64,000 nucleotides of DNA from Streptomyces iranensis (GTDB lineage: Bacteria; Actinomycetota; Actinomycetes; Streptomycetales; Streptomycetaceae), in NCBI RefSeq assembly GCF_017874715.1, contig NZ_JAGGLR010000031.1, positions 62,001 through 126,000 on the forward strand. The letters run 5' to 3'. Positions 1 to 9,462 of the stretch are shown one piece after another. Under the pieces are notes generated by a model, which saw only the letters and a program-made list of their open reading frames with translations, was not told the origin of the DNA and ran no database searches. Each line of letters begins with the position of its first letter. Positions within the stretch are counted from its first letter, which is position 1. A program made the position numbers and the translations under genes.

Positions 1-594
1 CCGGTTGCAGACGCCTGGCATGGCGCCCTCCAGCCGGACAGCGCCCCTTCCGGCCGGCCGCCCCTGTTCCTGGCCGAAGACGCGCCAGGCAAGCGAGCGG
101 CGGATGAACCCGCCGATTCGGTGGAAGTCGGTGAAGTCGCCGAGCAGGTAGGCGAACGCGGCCACGTAGGGCCGGACCGTGCCGTCGATCCACCCGGGCC
201 AGGCATCCTCGAACTCCTTGTGGCCAGGGGCGATGAGGCGGACCCAGTCGTCCGCCGACCACGCCCAAAACGACGTGCCGTCCTCCAGGCAGCGCCGCAG
301 GACGAGGCCGATGGCGTCGGTCACGGCCCGGCGGTGGGAGGGAGTGTCGGGGCACCACCGAAGCGCGGCTCGTGCGTCGTCGAGCGGGCGGAGCAGACGG
401 GAGATCGCCCGCCACTCGACCCGGTCCGGGGCATAGCCACGGCGTCGGCGGACTTCCCAGCCCAGACTGGTCAGTGCTGCACGCTCGCGTTCGGTGAGCT
501 CGGGCCGACGGTCGTATCGGGCCAGGTCAATGGGCCAAGGCCAGGAAGGGGCCGTGGCCGTCTCGGAAGCGGCCGCCGATATCGCCGCGGTCAC
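1..594 (-). CDS. Integrase-like protein, partial (runs off left edge)
   Basis: An open frame of 198 codons starts at a GTG (592-594) that overlaps the TGA of the upstream recombinase gene by four bases, a sign of translational coupling. Early residues read WPIDLARYDRRPELTERE, and a later stretch reads IRRSLAWRVFG. This style resembles the second member of the tandem site-specific integrase genes common in Actinobacteria, but the catalytic C-terminal half lies outside the window. The family call therefore rests on context and general resemblance. It presumably acts with the recombinase encoded immediately upstream. The frame has no stop to position 1. Confidence 0.6.
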   Translation of the reverse strand, partial: MTAAISAAASETATAPSWPWPIDLARYDRRPELTERERAALTSLGWEVRRRRGYAPDRVEWRAISRLLRPLDDARAALRWCPDTPSHRRAVTDAIGLVLRRCLEDGTSFWAWSADDWVRLIAPGHKEFEDAWPGWIDGTVRPYVAAFAYLLGDFTDFHRIGGFIRRSLAWRVFGQEQGRPAGRGAVRLEGAMPGVCNR

Positions 595-1668
595 AGCGCG
601 ACCGTTCCGGTCGCCGGCTCGCCGAGGCGGGCCAGCATCTGCACCCGCCAGCCGTGGATCTGTTCCATGCCGCGGCTGAGCTTGTCGGCCAGGTCCCGGC
701 CCGACAGGTGGATGTAGGTGAGTGTGGAGTCGGTGTGCCGGTGGCCGGCGAAGGTGGCGATGGCGTGCAGTTCCCAGCCCATCCGGGCCAGGTCGGTCAA
801 GCAGAGGTGTCGCGTCGTGTGCGTGGAGAATCGTGGGACATCGGCGGCCAGCGCGATCCGGCGGACGACCTTCGACCAGGTCCACAGGCTCAGCGGCTGG
901 GCGTGGTCGCGCCGGGATTCCGAGAGGAACAGCGGTCCGCGGGCCCGGCTGATCGTCGCCCGATGTGCGAGGTAGCCCGACAGCAGGACGCCGGTCGGCG
1001 CGGAGTACGGGACGACGCGCTCCAGCCGGTTCTTGGTCGTCTCAGCCCGTACCCGCAGGGTTCGGTGGGCCGGGTCGAGGTCCTCGGTCCGCAGCGAGCA
1101 CAGCTCCTCGCGGCGCAGTGCGGCGTCGTAGGCGAGAGCGAGCATGACCCGGTTGCGGACCGGCTCCGCGGCGGCGACCGCGAGGATGTCCAGCCACTGC
1201 TGCTCGGTGGGTATCCACGGCAGCTTCGTCAGCCTCGGAACGAGGCCGCGCTCGTGCCCGCCACGGTGTCGGCGGCCAGGCGTGTAGCGGCCCCGGCCGA
1301 CCGGGTTGGAGTCGCGCTGACCGTCCTCCATGAGGAAGTCGTAGAACAGCCGGACGGGCACCAGGCGCTGCTGAATCGTGGCATTGGCCAGGCCCGAGCC
1401 CGAGTCGATCAAGACCACATTCGCGCCCCGGCGGCTCGGCCGAGATGTCAACTCCCGTACATAGACGGCGATGTGTGCCCCGGTTCGCGGTCAGCGGGTC
1501 GACATTCTCCCGCTCGCACATCTCCAGGTACTCGGCCAGCCCCCGGGCGTAGGCGTCGATCGTCCGGGGAGCCCGACCCAGGTCGCTCCACACCTGCAAC
1601 CACCCGGCGGCCTGCTCGTGCCTGCCGAGCACCGGCCACTTCTCCTCCAGCACCACCGTGCCCAACAC
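591..1668 (-). pseudogene. Tyrosine recombinase/integrase, frameshifted
   Basis: The product would be a phage-type integrase that cuts and rejoins DNA through a catalytic tyrosine. The N-terminal core-binding part (APRTIDAYARGLAEYLEM) is in one frame. From about position 1478 the homology continues in another frame as AHIAVYVRELTSR and on to the stop at 591. The C-terminal frame keeps the active-site set: Arg in ALRREELCSLR, HTTRH (HxxR), GHR and the Tyr in LTYIHLSG. The shift falls in a four-base C run at 1478-1481 (G on the coding strand); removing one base restores a single reading frame. The gene is therefore either newly inactivated or carries a homopolymer sequencing error. The exact start is uncertain; GTG 1668 lies very close to a GAGGAG sequence. 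It overlaps the tail of a Tn3 transposase remnant. Confidence 0.75.
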
Positions 1669-1734
1669 ATCTCCTCAGCCCGTGGTCGTACCGCAGGGCG
1701 ATGATCTCCGCTGCGGTCAGATTCCACGTAACTG

Positions 1735-2833
1735 ATATGAACGCCGTGCGCACCGCCCGCCCCAGCTCCTCGATCGCGCGGTAGGTGGGGTGCTTGGGCC
1801 CGCCGCGGGTGAAGCGCCGCAGGACCTGCTCGGCCTCGGCGGTGCCCAGGCGCAGGGCGGTGGTGTACTTCACGATCTGGTCGTACTGCTGGCGGATCAG
1901 GTTCCAGTCGATCGTCTTGGTCGACAGCACCGGCGCCAGGTTCGGCCACTTCTCGTCCTCCCCGGCCGCCAGCCGGTACAGCCGCGCCGAGCCGACGTTC
2001 TTCAGCCTGGGCAGCAGGTTGAAGCCGAGCATGTGGGCGAAGGCGAACCCGACGATGGAGGCGCCGTGCGTGTCGACGTGCCAGTAGATCATCACCCCGG
2101 GGCCGCGGTAGCGCTGATGCCATTCGGTCATGAAGTTGCTGGACCAGGAGCCGAACTTCTTGGAGTCGCTCGCGCAGGCGGTGCCCTCGCCCCACCACGC
2201 CGCATCGCGGGCGGCGAAGGTGGCGTTGACCAGCCGCACCAGCGCCGCGAGCGGGTTGGTCCGGTTGACGAACAGGTGCCGCACCCGGCGCAGGACGGCC
2301 TCGCTCTCGCCGTGCTTGCCTGTGACCGCGACCCGCTTGATGCCCATGTTCGTCCCCAGCGCGAACAGCACCAGCAGCAGCCGGCGCCGCAGCACCGCCT
2401 TCGGGACCGCCTCCCTGGTGGCGACCGAGGTGAACTCGCCGGTGAAGCCGGTGGAAAACTCGGCCTCCTTGAGGATGTCGATCAGGTCGATGGTGCCCCA
2501 GCGGCGTTCGATCTCCGCCTTCAGGACGACGAGGTTGTCCGGCTCCTCCTGCTTGCCCAGCGGTGCGACCGTGATCCACGGCTCACCGTGCCGACGGACG
2601 ATGTCCACCCCGCCCGTGGTGCCCAGCTCCAGCGCCGTGTCGAAGCGGGTCAGGGCCTCGCGCAGCCGCTTCTGAAGGGCTTCGATGAACGCTTGCGGGT
2701 CCTGCGGCTGGCGGATCGCGTCGTAGTGCACATCACGGTTGTCCTCGAAGTCCGGCGGCAGAAGCCGCTCCTGGTCCTCCTCCAGCGGAGTCCAGACCTC
2801 GATCAGGTCCTCCGGCTCCCACTCCCGCTGCAC
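1735..2833 (-). pseudogene. Tn3-family transposase (TnpA) remnant
   Basis: The translation matches the catalytic domain of Tn3-type transposases: LKAEIERRWGTIDLIDILKE, ACASDSKKFG (first catalytic Asp), MTEWHQRYRGPGVMIYWHV, DTHGASIVGFAFAHMLGF and KYTTALRLGTAEAEQVLRRF. It is clearly degraded. Family members are nearly 1000 residues, whereas here only about 370 are homologous. Between IYWHV and DTHGAS roughly 45 residues normally present are missing. After YRAIEELGRAVRTAFI the match ends, so the segment with the third catalytic residue (Glu in the REIHEGL region) is gone. The open frame continues to 1448, but that stretch is unrelated and overlaps the integrase. No terminal inverted repeat was identified. 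Confidence 0.8.
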
Positions 2834-3092
2834 CCCGCGCTCCCTCCGATCATCATGACCGGACCAACCTCGCCGAGCACGGCCCCCGATGAGCCCAGAA
2901 GATCAAAACGCTGACAAGCACACTACAGATCCGCTACAGAGAGCTACTTGCCACTTCGCCGTAGCTTCGGGAGAACAGGGCCGTGAAGGGCGGGATGGCT
3001 ATGGCGAGATCCTTGCGTGCGGTGGCGTTCATGCCGCTGTCGGCCGGGGATCCGGATTGCCGACGATGGGGGCGGAAACGAAAGGAATCTCC

Positions 3093-4091
3093 ATGACCCG
3101 CATCGCCGTCAATGGATTCGGCCGCATCGGACGCAACACCCTCCGCGCCCTGCTCGAGCGCGACAGCGACCTCGAGGTGGTCGCCGTCAACGACCTCACC
3201 GCCCCCGAGTCCCTCGCCCATCTGCTCAAGTACGACAGCTCGCTCGGCCCCCTCGGCCGCTCCGTCGAGGTCGACGGAACCGACCTCGTCGTCGACGGCC
3301 GCCGCATCAAGGTGCTCGCCGAGCGCGAGCCCGCCGACCTGCCGTGGGCCGAGCTCGGCGTCGACATCGTGCTCGAGTCCACGGGCCGCTTCACCGCGGC
3401 GGACGCCGCCCGCGCGCACATCCGTGCCGGTGCCCGGCGCGTGCTGGTGAGCGCCCCCTCCGCCGGTGCCGATGTCACGCTCGCCTACGGCGTGAACACC
3501 GATGCCTACGACCCCGCCGAGCACGTGATCGTCTCGAACGCCTCGTGCACCACGAACGCGCTGGCCCCGCTGGCCGCCGTACTGGACGACCTGGCCGGTA
3601 TCGAGCACGGCTTCATGACCACGGTGCACGCGTACACCCAGGAGCAGAACCTCCAGGACGGCCCCCACCGCGACCTGCGCCGCGCCCGCGCCGCCGGGGT
3701 GAACATCGTGCCCACCACCACCGGGGCCGCCAAGGCCATCGGCCTGGTGCTGCCGAACCTCGACGGCAAGCTGTCGGGCGACTCGATCCGCGTACCGGTG
3801 CCGGTGGGGTCGATCGTGGAGCTGAACACCGCGGTCTCCCGGGAGGTCAGCCGCGACGAGGTGCTCGCCGCCTACCGCGCCGCCGCGGACGGCAAGCTCA
3901 AGGGCATCCTCGACTACTCCGACGAGCCGCTCGTCTCCAGCGACATCACCCGACGGCCGGCGTCGTCCATCTTCGACGCCGCCCTCACCCGCGTCGACGG
4001 AACGCACATCAAGGTGGTGGCCTGGTACGACAACGAGTGGGGCTTCTCGAACCGGGTCATCGACACGCTCGAACTGCTCGCGCGCGACTGA
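3093..4091 (+). CDS. gap: Glyceraldehyde-3-phosphate dehydrogenase
   Basis: This 332-residue protein is a full-length NAD(P)-dependent phosphorylating GAPDH, which converts glyceraldehyde 3-phosphate to 1,3-bisphosphoglycerate in cytosolic glycolysis. Visible signatures are the N-terminal Rossmann motif VNGFGRIGRNTLRALLE, the catalytic cysteine motif SNASCTTNALAPLA, the proton-relay histidine in MTTVHAYT, and the C-terminal WYDNEWGFSNRV. The frame is open further upstream, but ATG 3093 is chosen because GAAAGGA sits just before it and the product then starts at the conserved MTRIAVNGFG. It stands alone between mobile-element debris and a convergent regulator. In streptomycetes such accessory copies usually exist beside a main glycolytic copy; that is inference here. 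Confidence 0.95.
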   Translation: MTRIAVNGFGRIGRNTLRALLERDSDLEVVAVNDLTAPESLAHLLKYDSSLGPLGRSVEVDGTDLVVDGRRIKVLAEREPADLPWAELGVDIVLESTGRFTAADAARAHIRAGARRVLVSAPSAGADVTLAYGVNTDAYDPAEHVIVSNASCTTNALAPLAAVLDDLAGIEHGFMTTVHAYTQEQNLQDGPHRDLRRARAAGVNIVPTTTGAAKAIGLVLPNLDGKLSGDSIRVPVPVGSIVELNTAVSREVSRDEVLAAYRAAADGKLKGILDYSDEPLVSSDITRRPASSIFDAALTRVDGTHIKVVAWYDNEWGFSNRVIDTLELLARD

Positions 4092-4163
4092 GCGCCCCGA
4101 CTGACCGGCCGTGAGGGGCCGGGACCGACCGGCTCCTCACAGCTTTGAGAAGGGCGCCTGAGC

Positions 4164-5015
4164 TCAGGTGCGGTCCGCGCCCCGGGGGGAGGGCCGGGTG
4201 CGTGTCGCGTGGATGGAGCCGAGCAGATGCAGCGCCTCCGCGCTGCCGCTTCCGGGCTCCGCGTGGTAGATGACGAGTTGCTGGCCCGGGGCCTCCCGTA
4301 CGTCGAACGCCTGGTAGCCGAGCGTGAGGGGGCCGACGTCGGGATGCAGAAACCGCTTGGCCTCCTGGGTCTTGCCGCGCACGGTGTGGCTGTCCCACAG
4401 GCGCGCGAAGTCCGCGCTGTCCTCGGTGAGGGTGTCCACGAGCCCGCGCAGACGCGGATTGTCCGGCTCATAGCCCGCCGCGTGGCGCAGATTCGCGACG
4501 ATGGCCTGGGCCGCCCGGTCCCAGTCCTGGTAGAAGGCGCGGCCCGCGGGGTCCGCGAACGCCATACGGGCCAGGTTGTCTGCCGGGTGGAACGGCGAGT
4601 GGAGGGCGTCGGCCAGCGCGTTGGCGGCGAGGATGTCCAGGGTCCGGTTGAGCACGAAGGCAGGTGTGTGCGGATAGCCGTCCATCAGCTGCCGCAACCC
4701 GGGGCTGACCCGGTCGGACACGCGGACGGCCGGGGCGTCGGGCACCGTGCCGCCGAGCCGGAACAGATGGTCCCGGGCGTCGCCGTCGAGGCGCAGCGCG
4801 CGGCCGAGCGCGTCGAGCACCTGCGCGGAGGGGTGGCGCTCCCGGCCCTGTTCCAGGCGGGTGTAGTAGTCGGCGTTGACACCGGCCAGTACCGCGACCT
4901 CCTCACGGCGCAGCCCGGGAACGCGGCGGGTGCCGTGGCTCGCCATCCCGACCTCTTCGGGCCGAAGTCCTGACCTGCGGCTTCGCAGGAATTCTCCCAG
5001 GTCGTTGTCTCCCAT
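4164..5015 (-). CDS. XRE-family regulator with MmyB-like ligand-binding domain
   Basis: The 283-residue protein has an N-terminal helix-turn-helix of the XRE type (residues about 8-80; VPGLRREEVAVLAGVNADYYTRLEQG) followed by the PAS-like MmyB ligand-binding domain. The fold is recognisable from TPAFVLNRTLDILAANALA, RMAFADPAGRAFYQDW and FLHPDVGPLTLGYQAFDV. Such proteins are abundant in Streptomyces and usually regulate a divergently transcribed oxidoreductase gene. Here the divergent side (5016-5377) has no recognisable gene, so the target may be lost or the protein autoregulatory. It converges with gap across a 72-bp gap. Confidence 0.9.
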   Translation of the reverse strand: MGDNDLGEFLRSRRSGLRPEEVGMASHGTRRVPGLRREEVAVLAGVNADYYTRLEQGRERHPSAQVLDALGRALRLDGDARDHLFRLGGTVPDAPAVRVSDRVSPGLRQLMDGYPHTPAFVLNRTLDILAANALADALHSPFHPADNLARMAFADPAGRAFYQDWDRAAQAIVANLRHAAGYEPDNPRLRGLVDTLTEDSADFARLWDSHTVRGKTQEAKRFLHPDVGPLTLGYQAFDVREAPGQQLVIYHAEPGSGSAEALHLLGSIHATRTRPSPRGADRT

Positions 5016-5377
5016 GCCGCCAGGCTACGAAACGCCGCGACCGGCTGCCCGGGTGTGTCACACCCAGGCAGCGGGCGTCCTGGCCGGCCCATGGGGCACC
5101 GCCCGGACTCGGTGGCGCGGGACACCTCCGCCGCCTTCCGCAGCGCACCGAAGAAGGACGGCATCATGACGGCATCCACTCATTCCGCACGGACTTCCTC
5201 GGTACCTTCCGCCCCGACAGCCGTGTCTGTCCGGCGTCCTTCGCCGATGCCCAGCCGCTCGGCCACCGCGGTCTGATCGGAGGACCCGCGCCATTTTCTC
5301 CGGGTAGTGCTATACGGGGTATGACCGGAATGGCGAATGCACTCCATTGCACTCCATGAGCACGAATGGAATGAGGC
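5016..5377. other. Intergenic region, no convincing gene; tandem 10-bp repeat
   Basis: This 362-bp stretch lies between the MmyB-type regulator and a GNAT gene. A short plus-strand frame starting at ATG 5167 (about 36 codons) has an ordinary composition and no recognisable motif, so it is not called as a gene. Just before the GNAT gene the 10-mer TGCACTCCAT occurs twice in perfect tandem (5338-5357). That could be an operator half-site pair, but nothing else supports it. Confidence 0.4.
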
Positions 5378-5878
5378 ATGTTGAGGTTGGAACGGCTCCG
5401 GGCCGATCACGCGCCCGCCCTGCTGGCCTTCGAGCACGAGAACCGGGAGTACTTCGCCCGGTCGATCTCGGACCGGGGGGACGCCTACTTCGAGGAGTTC
5501 GCGTCCCTGCACCGTGCCCGGCTCGCCGAGCAGGACGCCGGTGTGTGTCACTTCCATGTCGTCGTGGACGACCACGGGGAGTTGGTCGGCCGCGTCAATC
5601 TCGTGGACGTGGAGGAAGGGGACGCCGAACTGGGCTACCGGATCGGCGAGCGGGCCGCGGGCCGGGGGATGGCGACCGCCGCGGTGGAAGAGGTGTGCCG
5701 CCTGGCCGCCACGGCGTACCGGCTCTCCACCCTCACCGCCTACACCACCCTCGACAACGTGGCCTCCATGACCGTGCTCGGCCGCAATGGATTCACCGTC
5801 GTGGGAGAGGCCGGCGTCGGTGGACGGCCCGGCCTGCGCTATCGCCGACGGCTCGGTGCGGAGCCCGGAGGGCGTTGA
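5378..5878 (+). CDS. GNAT-family N-acetyltransferase (RimJ/RimL type)
   Basis: The 166-residue protein has the acetyl-CoA fold of GNAT enzymes: an N-terminal LRLERLRADHAPALLAFE, a central strand DAELGYRIGERAAGRGMAT that contains the pyrophosphate-binding R-x-x-G-x-G/A pattern, and the late LDNVASMTVLGRNGFTVVGE typical of the RimJ/RimL subgroup. It would transfer an acetyl group from acetyl-CoA to an amino group of a protein N-terminus or small molecule; the substrate is unknown. The Shine-Dalgarno region is weak (GAATGAGGC close to the start). It converges with the decayed GH78 gene, whose stop is 14 bp away. Confidence 0.85.
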   Translation: MLRLERLRADHAPALLAFEHENREYFARSISDRGDAYFEEFASLHRARLAEQDAGVCHFHVVVDDHGELVGRVNLVDVEEGDAELGYRIGERAAGRGMATAAVEEVCRLAATAYRLSTLTAYTTLDNVASMTVLGRNGFTVVGEAGVGGRPGLRYRRRLGAEPGGR

Positions 5879-5892
5879 GCGACCGCGGGACG

Positions 5893-7147
5893 TCAACGGG
5901 CCTGCACGGTGAACGTCCACGTTCCGGAGCCGACTCGGTACGAGACCGCCTGGCCGGCCGCCTGCGTCTTCCGCGCTTCGGCGGGGGCCTGGACCCGGTC
6001 ATCCTGGTGCGTCAGGGGCACACGTATCACCGCGCGGCTGTTGGCCGGGATGGTGACGGTCAGTCGCAGGGTGCTCCCCGTCTTCTGCCAGCTGCTTGCC
6101 ACGCGACCGCGCACCGTCTCCTGCGAGGCGGAAACCTGGTCGAGGGAGCCGGGGACCCGTGGCTCGACCGCGATCTCGCGGTACCCGGGCTCGGTGGGCC
6201 GGATGCCCGAGAGGATGGTGTACAGCGAGCTGTTGATACCGGCGAACATCGCGTGGTCGTGGGTTTCCATCGAGGAGCGGTAGAGCCACTGTTCCCAGGT
6301 GGTGGTGGCCCCCTTGGCGAGCTGGAAGCCGAAGCCGGGATAGGTGCGCTGGTGGAGCATGGTCATCGCCAAGTCGATCCGCCCGATGCGGGCCAGTGCG
6401 TCGACCAGGTAGCGGGTGCCGAAGATGCCGGTGTCCACATGGCAGGCGTCGTGTTCGATGATGGTCCGGGCGAGCTGGTCGCCGACGTCGGCGACCTTGT
6501 CGGCGGGCACCAGCCCGAACGCCAGCGGGAGGATGCTGGTCACCTGGCGTCCGCTGCCGTACGTATCACCGGCTTCGTTGAGGAAGTGCGCGTTGAACGC
6601 GTTTCTGACGCGGCCCGCCAGGGACTCGAAATGGCGCGCGTCCCGCCGGTGCCCGAGCACGTCCGCGGCCTTCGCCACGGCCCGCGCCTGCTGGTAGGAG
6701 AGGGCGGTGTTGACCAGTGAGTCATGTCCGGATAGGCCGTCTCCAGTGCGTCCCGGTCGCGGTACTGCTCGTACAGGGTCCAGGCCAAGGTGACCTGACC
6801 ACCCGCCATGTCGGGGTACTGCGCCTTGACGTCGTCGGAGGGCAGCGCCGTGCCCGGCGGCAGATCCCGCAGATACTTCGCGTAGAAGCCCGCCATGCCG
6901 AATTCGCGCGTCGCGGCGTCCCGGTAGGCCTGGACGTCCATGGCCGGAGGGGTGCGCTCATCGCGGACCGGGGTATCGGTGGGCGTGCTCATGGAGTTGT
7001 TGAGAATGCTCCAGCGGTTGTTCTTCCAGATGCGGTTGAGATCCTCGCTGGAGGAGGTGAAGGCGCCGATGGAAGCCACGTTCGCGTGGACAACCCGTGC
7101 GCGCACCTCCCCGAAGTCCGAGGGGCGCGAGAGCGCTTTGGCCCGGT
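5893..7147 (-). pseudogene. GH78 alpha-L-rhamnosidase-like gene, truncated and frameshifted
   Basis: Two frames together give the C-terminal part of a GH78-type glycosidase. The upstream part (about 7147-6722) has FGEVRARVVHANVASIGAFT, then SSSEDLNRIWKNNRWSILNN and PTDTPVRDER. The downstream part (6716-5893) has LVNTALSYQQARAVAKAADV, GDTYGSGRQVTSILPLAFGL, THDHAMFAGINSSLYTILSG and a C-terminal beta domain with EPGYREIAVEPRVPGSLD. The frames switch at about 6716-6722, where residues also seem to be missing. The N-terminal several hundred residues expected for this family are absent. The gene is therefore broken at least twice and probably not functional. It lies head-to-head with the intact GH97 gene, so the pair may once have formed a glycoside-degradation locus. 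Confidence 0.8.
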
Positions 7148-7301
7148 GCGGAACCGCTACGTCTGAACACGTCGAGCACCTCTCGCCATGGGCATCGGCC
7201 GGGTTGCCACCACCAGGGACTAAAACGATTCAAGGCGACCGCTGCAGTAGCCTTCACGTCGTACTACCCCAATGTCAACGGCACTTACGGCAATCCGTGT
7301 T

Positions 7302-7327
7302 GTTGTCGCTCAAGGTTGTCGCTCAAG
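7302..7327. repeat. Perfect 13-bp tandem direct repeat upstream of GH97 gene
   Basis: GTTGTCGCTCAAG occurs twice back to back (7302-7314 and 7315-7327) in the short region between the GH78 remnant and the GH97 gene, 26 bp before a perfect palindrome. It could be a regulator site or a small duplication. Confidence 0.6.
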
Positions 7328-7352
7328 AAGGGTTGACGTCCGTAGAAAGCGC

Positions 7353-7372
7353 TTGTTACAACGTTGTAACAA
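7353..7372. promoter_or_regulatory. Perfect 20-bp palindrome, candidate LacI-type operator
   Basis: TTGTTACAACGTTGTAACAA reads identically on both strands. It lies 48 bp upstream of the GH97 start codon and overlaps a second small palindrome, AAGCGCTT (7347-7354). Operators of LacI-family sugar regulators in Actinobacteria are typically perfect palindromes with a central CG such as this one. No LacI gene is in the window, so the regulator would act from elsewhere. That the site controls the GH97 gene is inference from position. Confidence 0.65.
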
Positions 7373-7419
7373 CGCGCACCCGGCCGCCGTGCCGCCGACC
7401 ACCCTTGATGGAGCGTGAC

Positions 7420-9459
7420 ATGGCCAATGTCCCCAACCGCCGTGCCGTCGTCGGTGCCACCGCCGGCGTGGTGTTCACCGGGGCGCTCGCCGCACCCGCC
7501 ACCGCGTCCGCCGCGCCGCCCGACCACGTCACGATCGGCTCGCCGAACGGCCGGCTGCGGATCACCGTGCGGGTGACGGACGGCCGGCTGCGCTACCAGG
7601 TCGTACGGCACGGAAGGGTCCTGGTGCCCTCCTCCGGGCTGGGGCTCGACCTGGCCGACCGGCCCTCGCTCACCGGCGGACTGGTGCTGGAATCCGTGCG
7701 GCGCAGGACCATAGACGAGAGCTGGCGGCCGGTGTGGGGGCCCGACGCGCTCGTCCGCAACCATGCGCGGGAGTGCGTACTGCGGACCGTGCAACCGGCG
7801 ACCGGGCTCCGGCTGGACCTGATCGTCCGGGTCTTCGACGACGGCTTCGGCTTCCGCTACCGCCTGCCGGCCCAAGCCGGACTCGACCGCTACACCGTGA
7901 CCGCCGAGAGGACCGAGTTCTCCTTGCCACCGACCGCCACGAGTTGGTCGCTGGAGGCGGGCACGGACTGGAACGCTGATGAACGGCACTACCGGCGGGC
8001 CAGGCTGGCGGACGTGAAAACCGCCCAGACCCCGCTGTCGCTGGCCACCCGGGGTGGTGAGTACATCGTGGTGCACGAGGCGGCGCTGATCGACTATCCG
8101 AGCATGACCCTCGCCGCCGACGGTAACCGGCCCGGCACCTTCACCAGCGAGCTGATCAGCCTTCCCGACGGCGCGAAGGCCCACCTCAGGGGCGAATTCT
8201 CCACCCCATGGCGCACGCTGGTCATCGGCGGCCGACCCGGCGATCTCGCCGAATCGCATCTGATCGAGAACCTCAACGAGCCGTGTGCGCTCACGGACAC
8301 GTCGTGGATCTCACCCGGCACGTACGTCGGTGTCTGGTGGGAACTGCAGCGGCGACACACGACCTGGACCGAGGGACCGCGCCACGGCGCCACGACTGAG
8401 CGGGTCAAGCGCTACATCGACCTCGCCAGGGAGGCGGGCGCGAGTTCCGTACTCGCCGAGGGCTGGAACACCAACGCCGGCGGCAACTGGACCGGCCAGG
8501 ACTTCCTCACGCCGCGGGCCGACTTCGACCTGGCCGAGGTACTGCGCTACGCCCGGACCAACGGCGTCGGGTTCACCGCGCACAATGAGACCCGCGGCTT
8601 CGTCGACTACTACGAGCAGCACCTGGAAACGATCTTCGCGCGATACGCGGAACTGGGCATCCACTCGGTCAAGACCGGCTACGCCACCAAGTTCGTGCTG
8701 GGCGGGGTGAACCGCAGCCACTTCGACCAGGAAGCGGTGCGTCACTACCAGCGTGTCATCGAGACGGCGGCCCGCCACCAGATCATGATCATCGCGCATG
8801 AGGCAATCAAGCCGACCGGGCTGGCGCGCACCTACCCGAACATGATGACCGGCGAGGGCGTCGCCGGCATGGAGCAGCACAACTACATGGGCCGGCTCGG
8901 CAACCCGCCGGAGCAGGCCACGATCCTTCCGTTCACCAGGTTCATGGGCGGGCCGGCCGACTACACCCCGGGCGTGCTCAACGTGACTTGGGACCCGGCC
9001 GGACTCGGGACCCGCGTACAGACGACCTCGGCCGCACAGCTCGCGCTGTACTCGGTGTTCTTCAGCCCGCTGCAGATGCTGGCCGACACCCCGGAGAACT
9101 ACCACTCCCACCCCGGATTCGCCTACCTCGAGGACATGCCTGCCAGCTGGGACGAGACCCGCTTCCTGGACTGCGTGATCGGCGACTACACGGTGGTCGC
9201 CCGCCGCAAGGGCCACACCTGGTATCTCGGCGCCATCACCGACGAGCACGACCGGACGCTGAGGCTGCCGCTGCGGTTCCTGGGACGGGGCCGGTACAGG
9301 GCCGAGATCTACAGCGACGCCGCGGACACCAGCTGGCACGACAACCCGCTGCCGATCGACGTCCGGACCGAGATGGTGCGAGCCTCCACCGTACTGAAGC
9401 TGAAACTCGTCGCCGGTGGAGGCACCGCGATCCGCTTCCGCCGCGCGCGTTCCGCGTGA
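7420..9459 (+). CDS. Secreted glycoside hydrolase family 97 protein
   Basis: The 679-residue protein has the three-part GH97 architecture: an N-terminal beta-sandwich (RLRITVRVTDGRLRYQVVRH), a central TIM barrel (WNTNAGGNWTGQDFLTP; HNETRGFVDYYEQHLE; TYPNMMTGEGVAGMEQHNY) and a C-terminal region containing the family-typical MPASWDETRFLDCVIGDY. GH97 enzymes are alpha-glucosidases or alpha-galactosidases; which applies here cannot be read from the sequence. A signal peptide is visible (hydrophobic VVGATAGVVFTGALA, likely cleavage after TASA), so it is exported. ATG 7420 is preferred over ATG 7408 because GGAG lies about 7 bp before it. A palindromic operator candidate sits upstream. It converges with the MHS transporter gene, with 3 bp between stops. 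Confidence 0.9.
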   Translation: MANVPNRRAVVGATAGVVFTGALAAPATASAAPPDHVTIGSPNGRLRITVRVTDGRLRYQVVRHGRVLVPSSGLGLDLADRPSLTGGLVLESVRRRTIDESWRPVWGPDALVRNHARECVLRTVQPATGLRLDLIVRVFDDGFGFRYRLPAQAGLDRYTVTAERTEFSLPPTATSWSLEAGTDWNADERHYRRARLADVKTAQTPLSLATRGGEYIVVHEAALIDYPSMTLAADGNRPGTFTSELISLPDGAKAHLRGEFSTPWRTLVIGGRPGDLAESHLIENLNEPCALTDTSWISPGTYVGVWWELQRRHTTWTEGPRHGATTERVKRYIDLAREAGASSVLAEGWNTNAGGNWTGQDFLTPRADFDLAEVLRYARTNGVGFTAHNETRGFVDYYEQHLETIFARYAELGIHSVKTGYATKFVLGGVNRSHFDQEAVRHYQRVIETAARHQIMIIAHEAIKPTGLARTYPNMMTGEGVAGMEQHNYMGRLGNPPEQATILPFTRFMGGPADYTPGVLNVTWDPAGLGTRVQTTSAAQLALYSVFFSPLQMLADTPENYHSHPGFAYLEDMPASWDETRFLDCVIGDYTVVARRKGHTWYLGAITDEHDRTLRLPLRFLGRGRYRAEIYSDAADTSWHDNPLPIDVRTEMVRASTVLKLKLVAGGGTAIRFRRARSA

Positions 9460-9462
9460 GCG

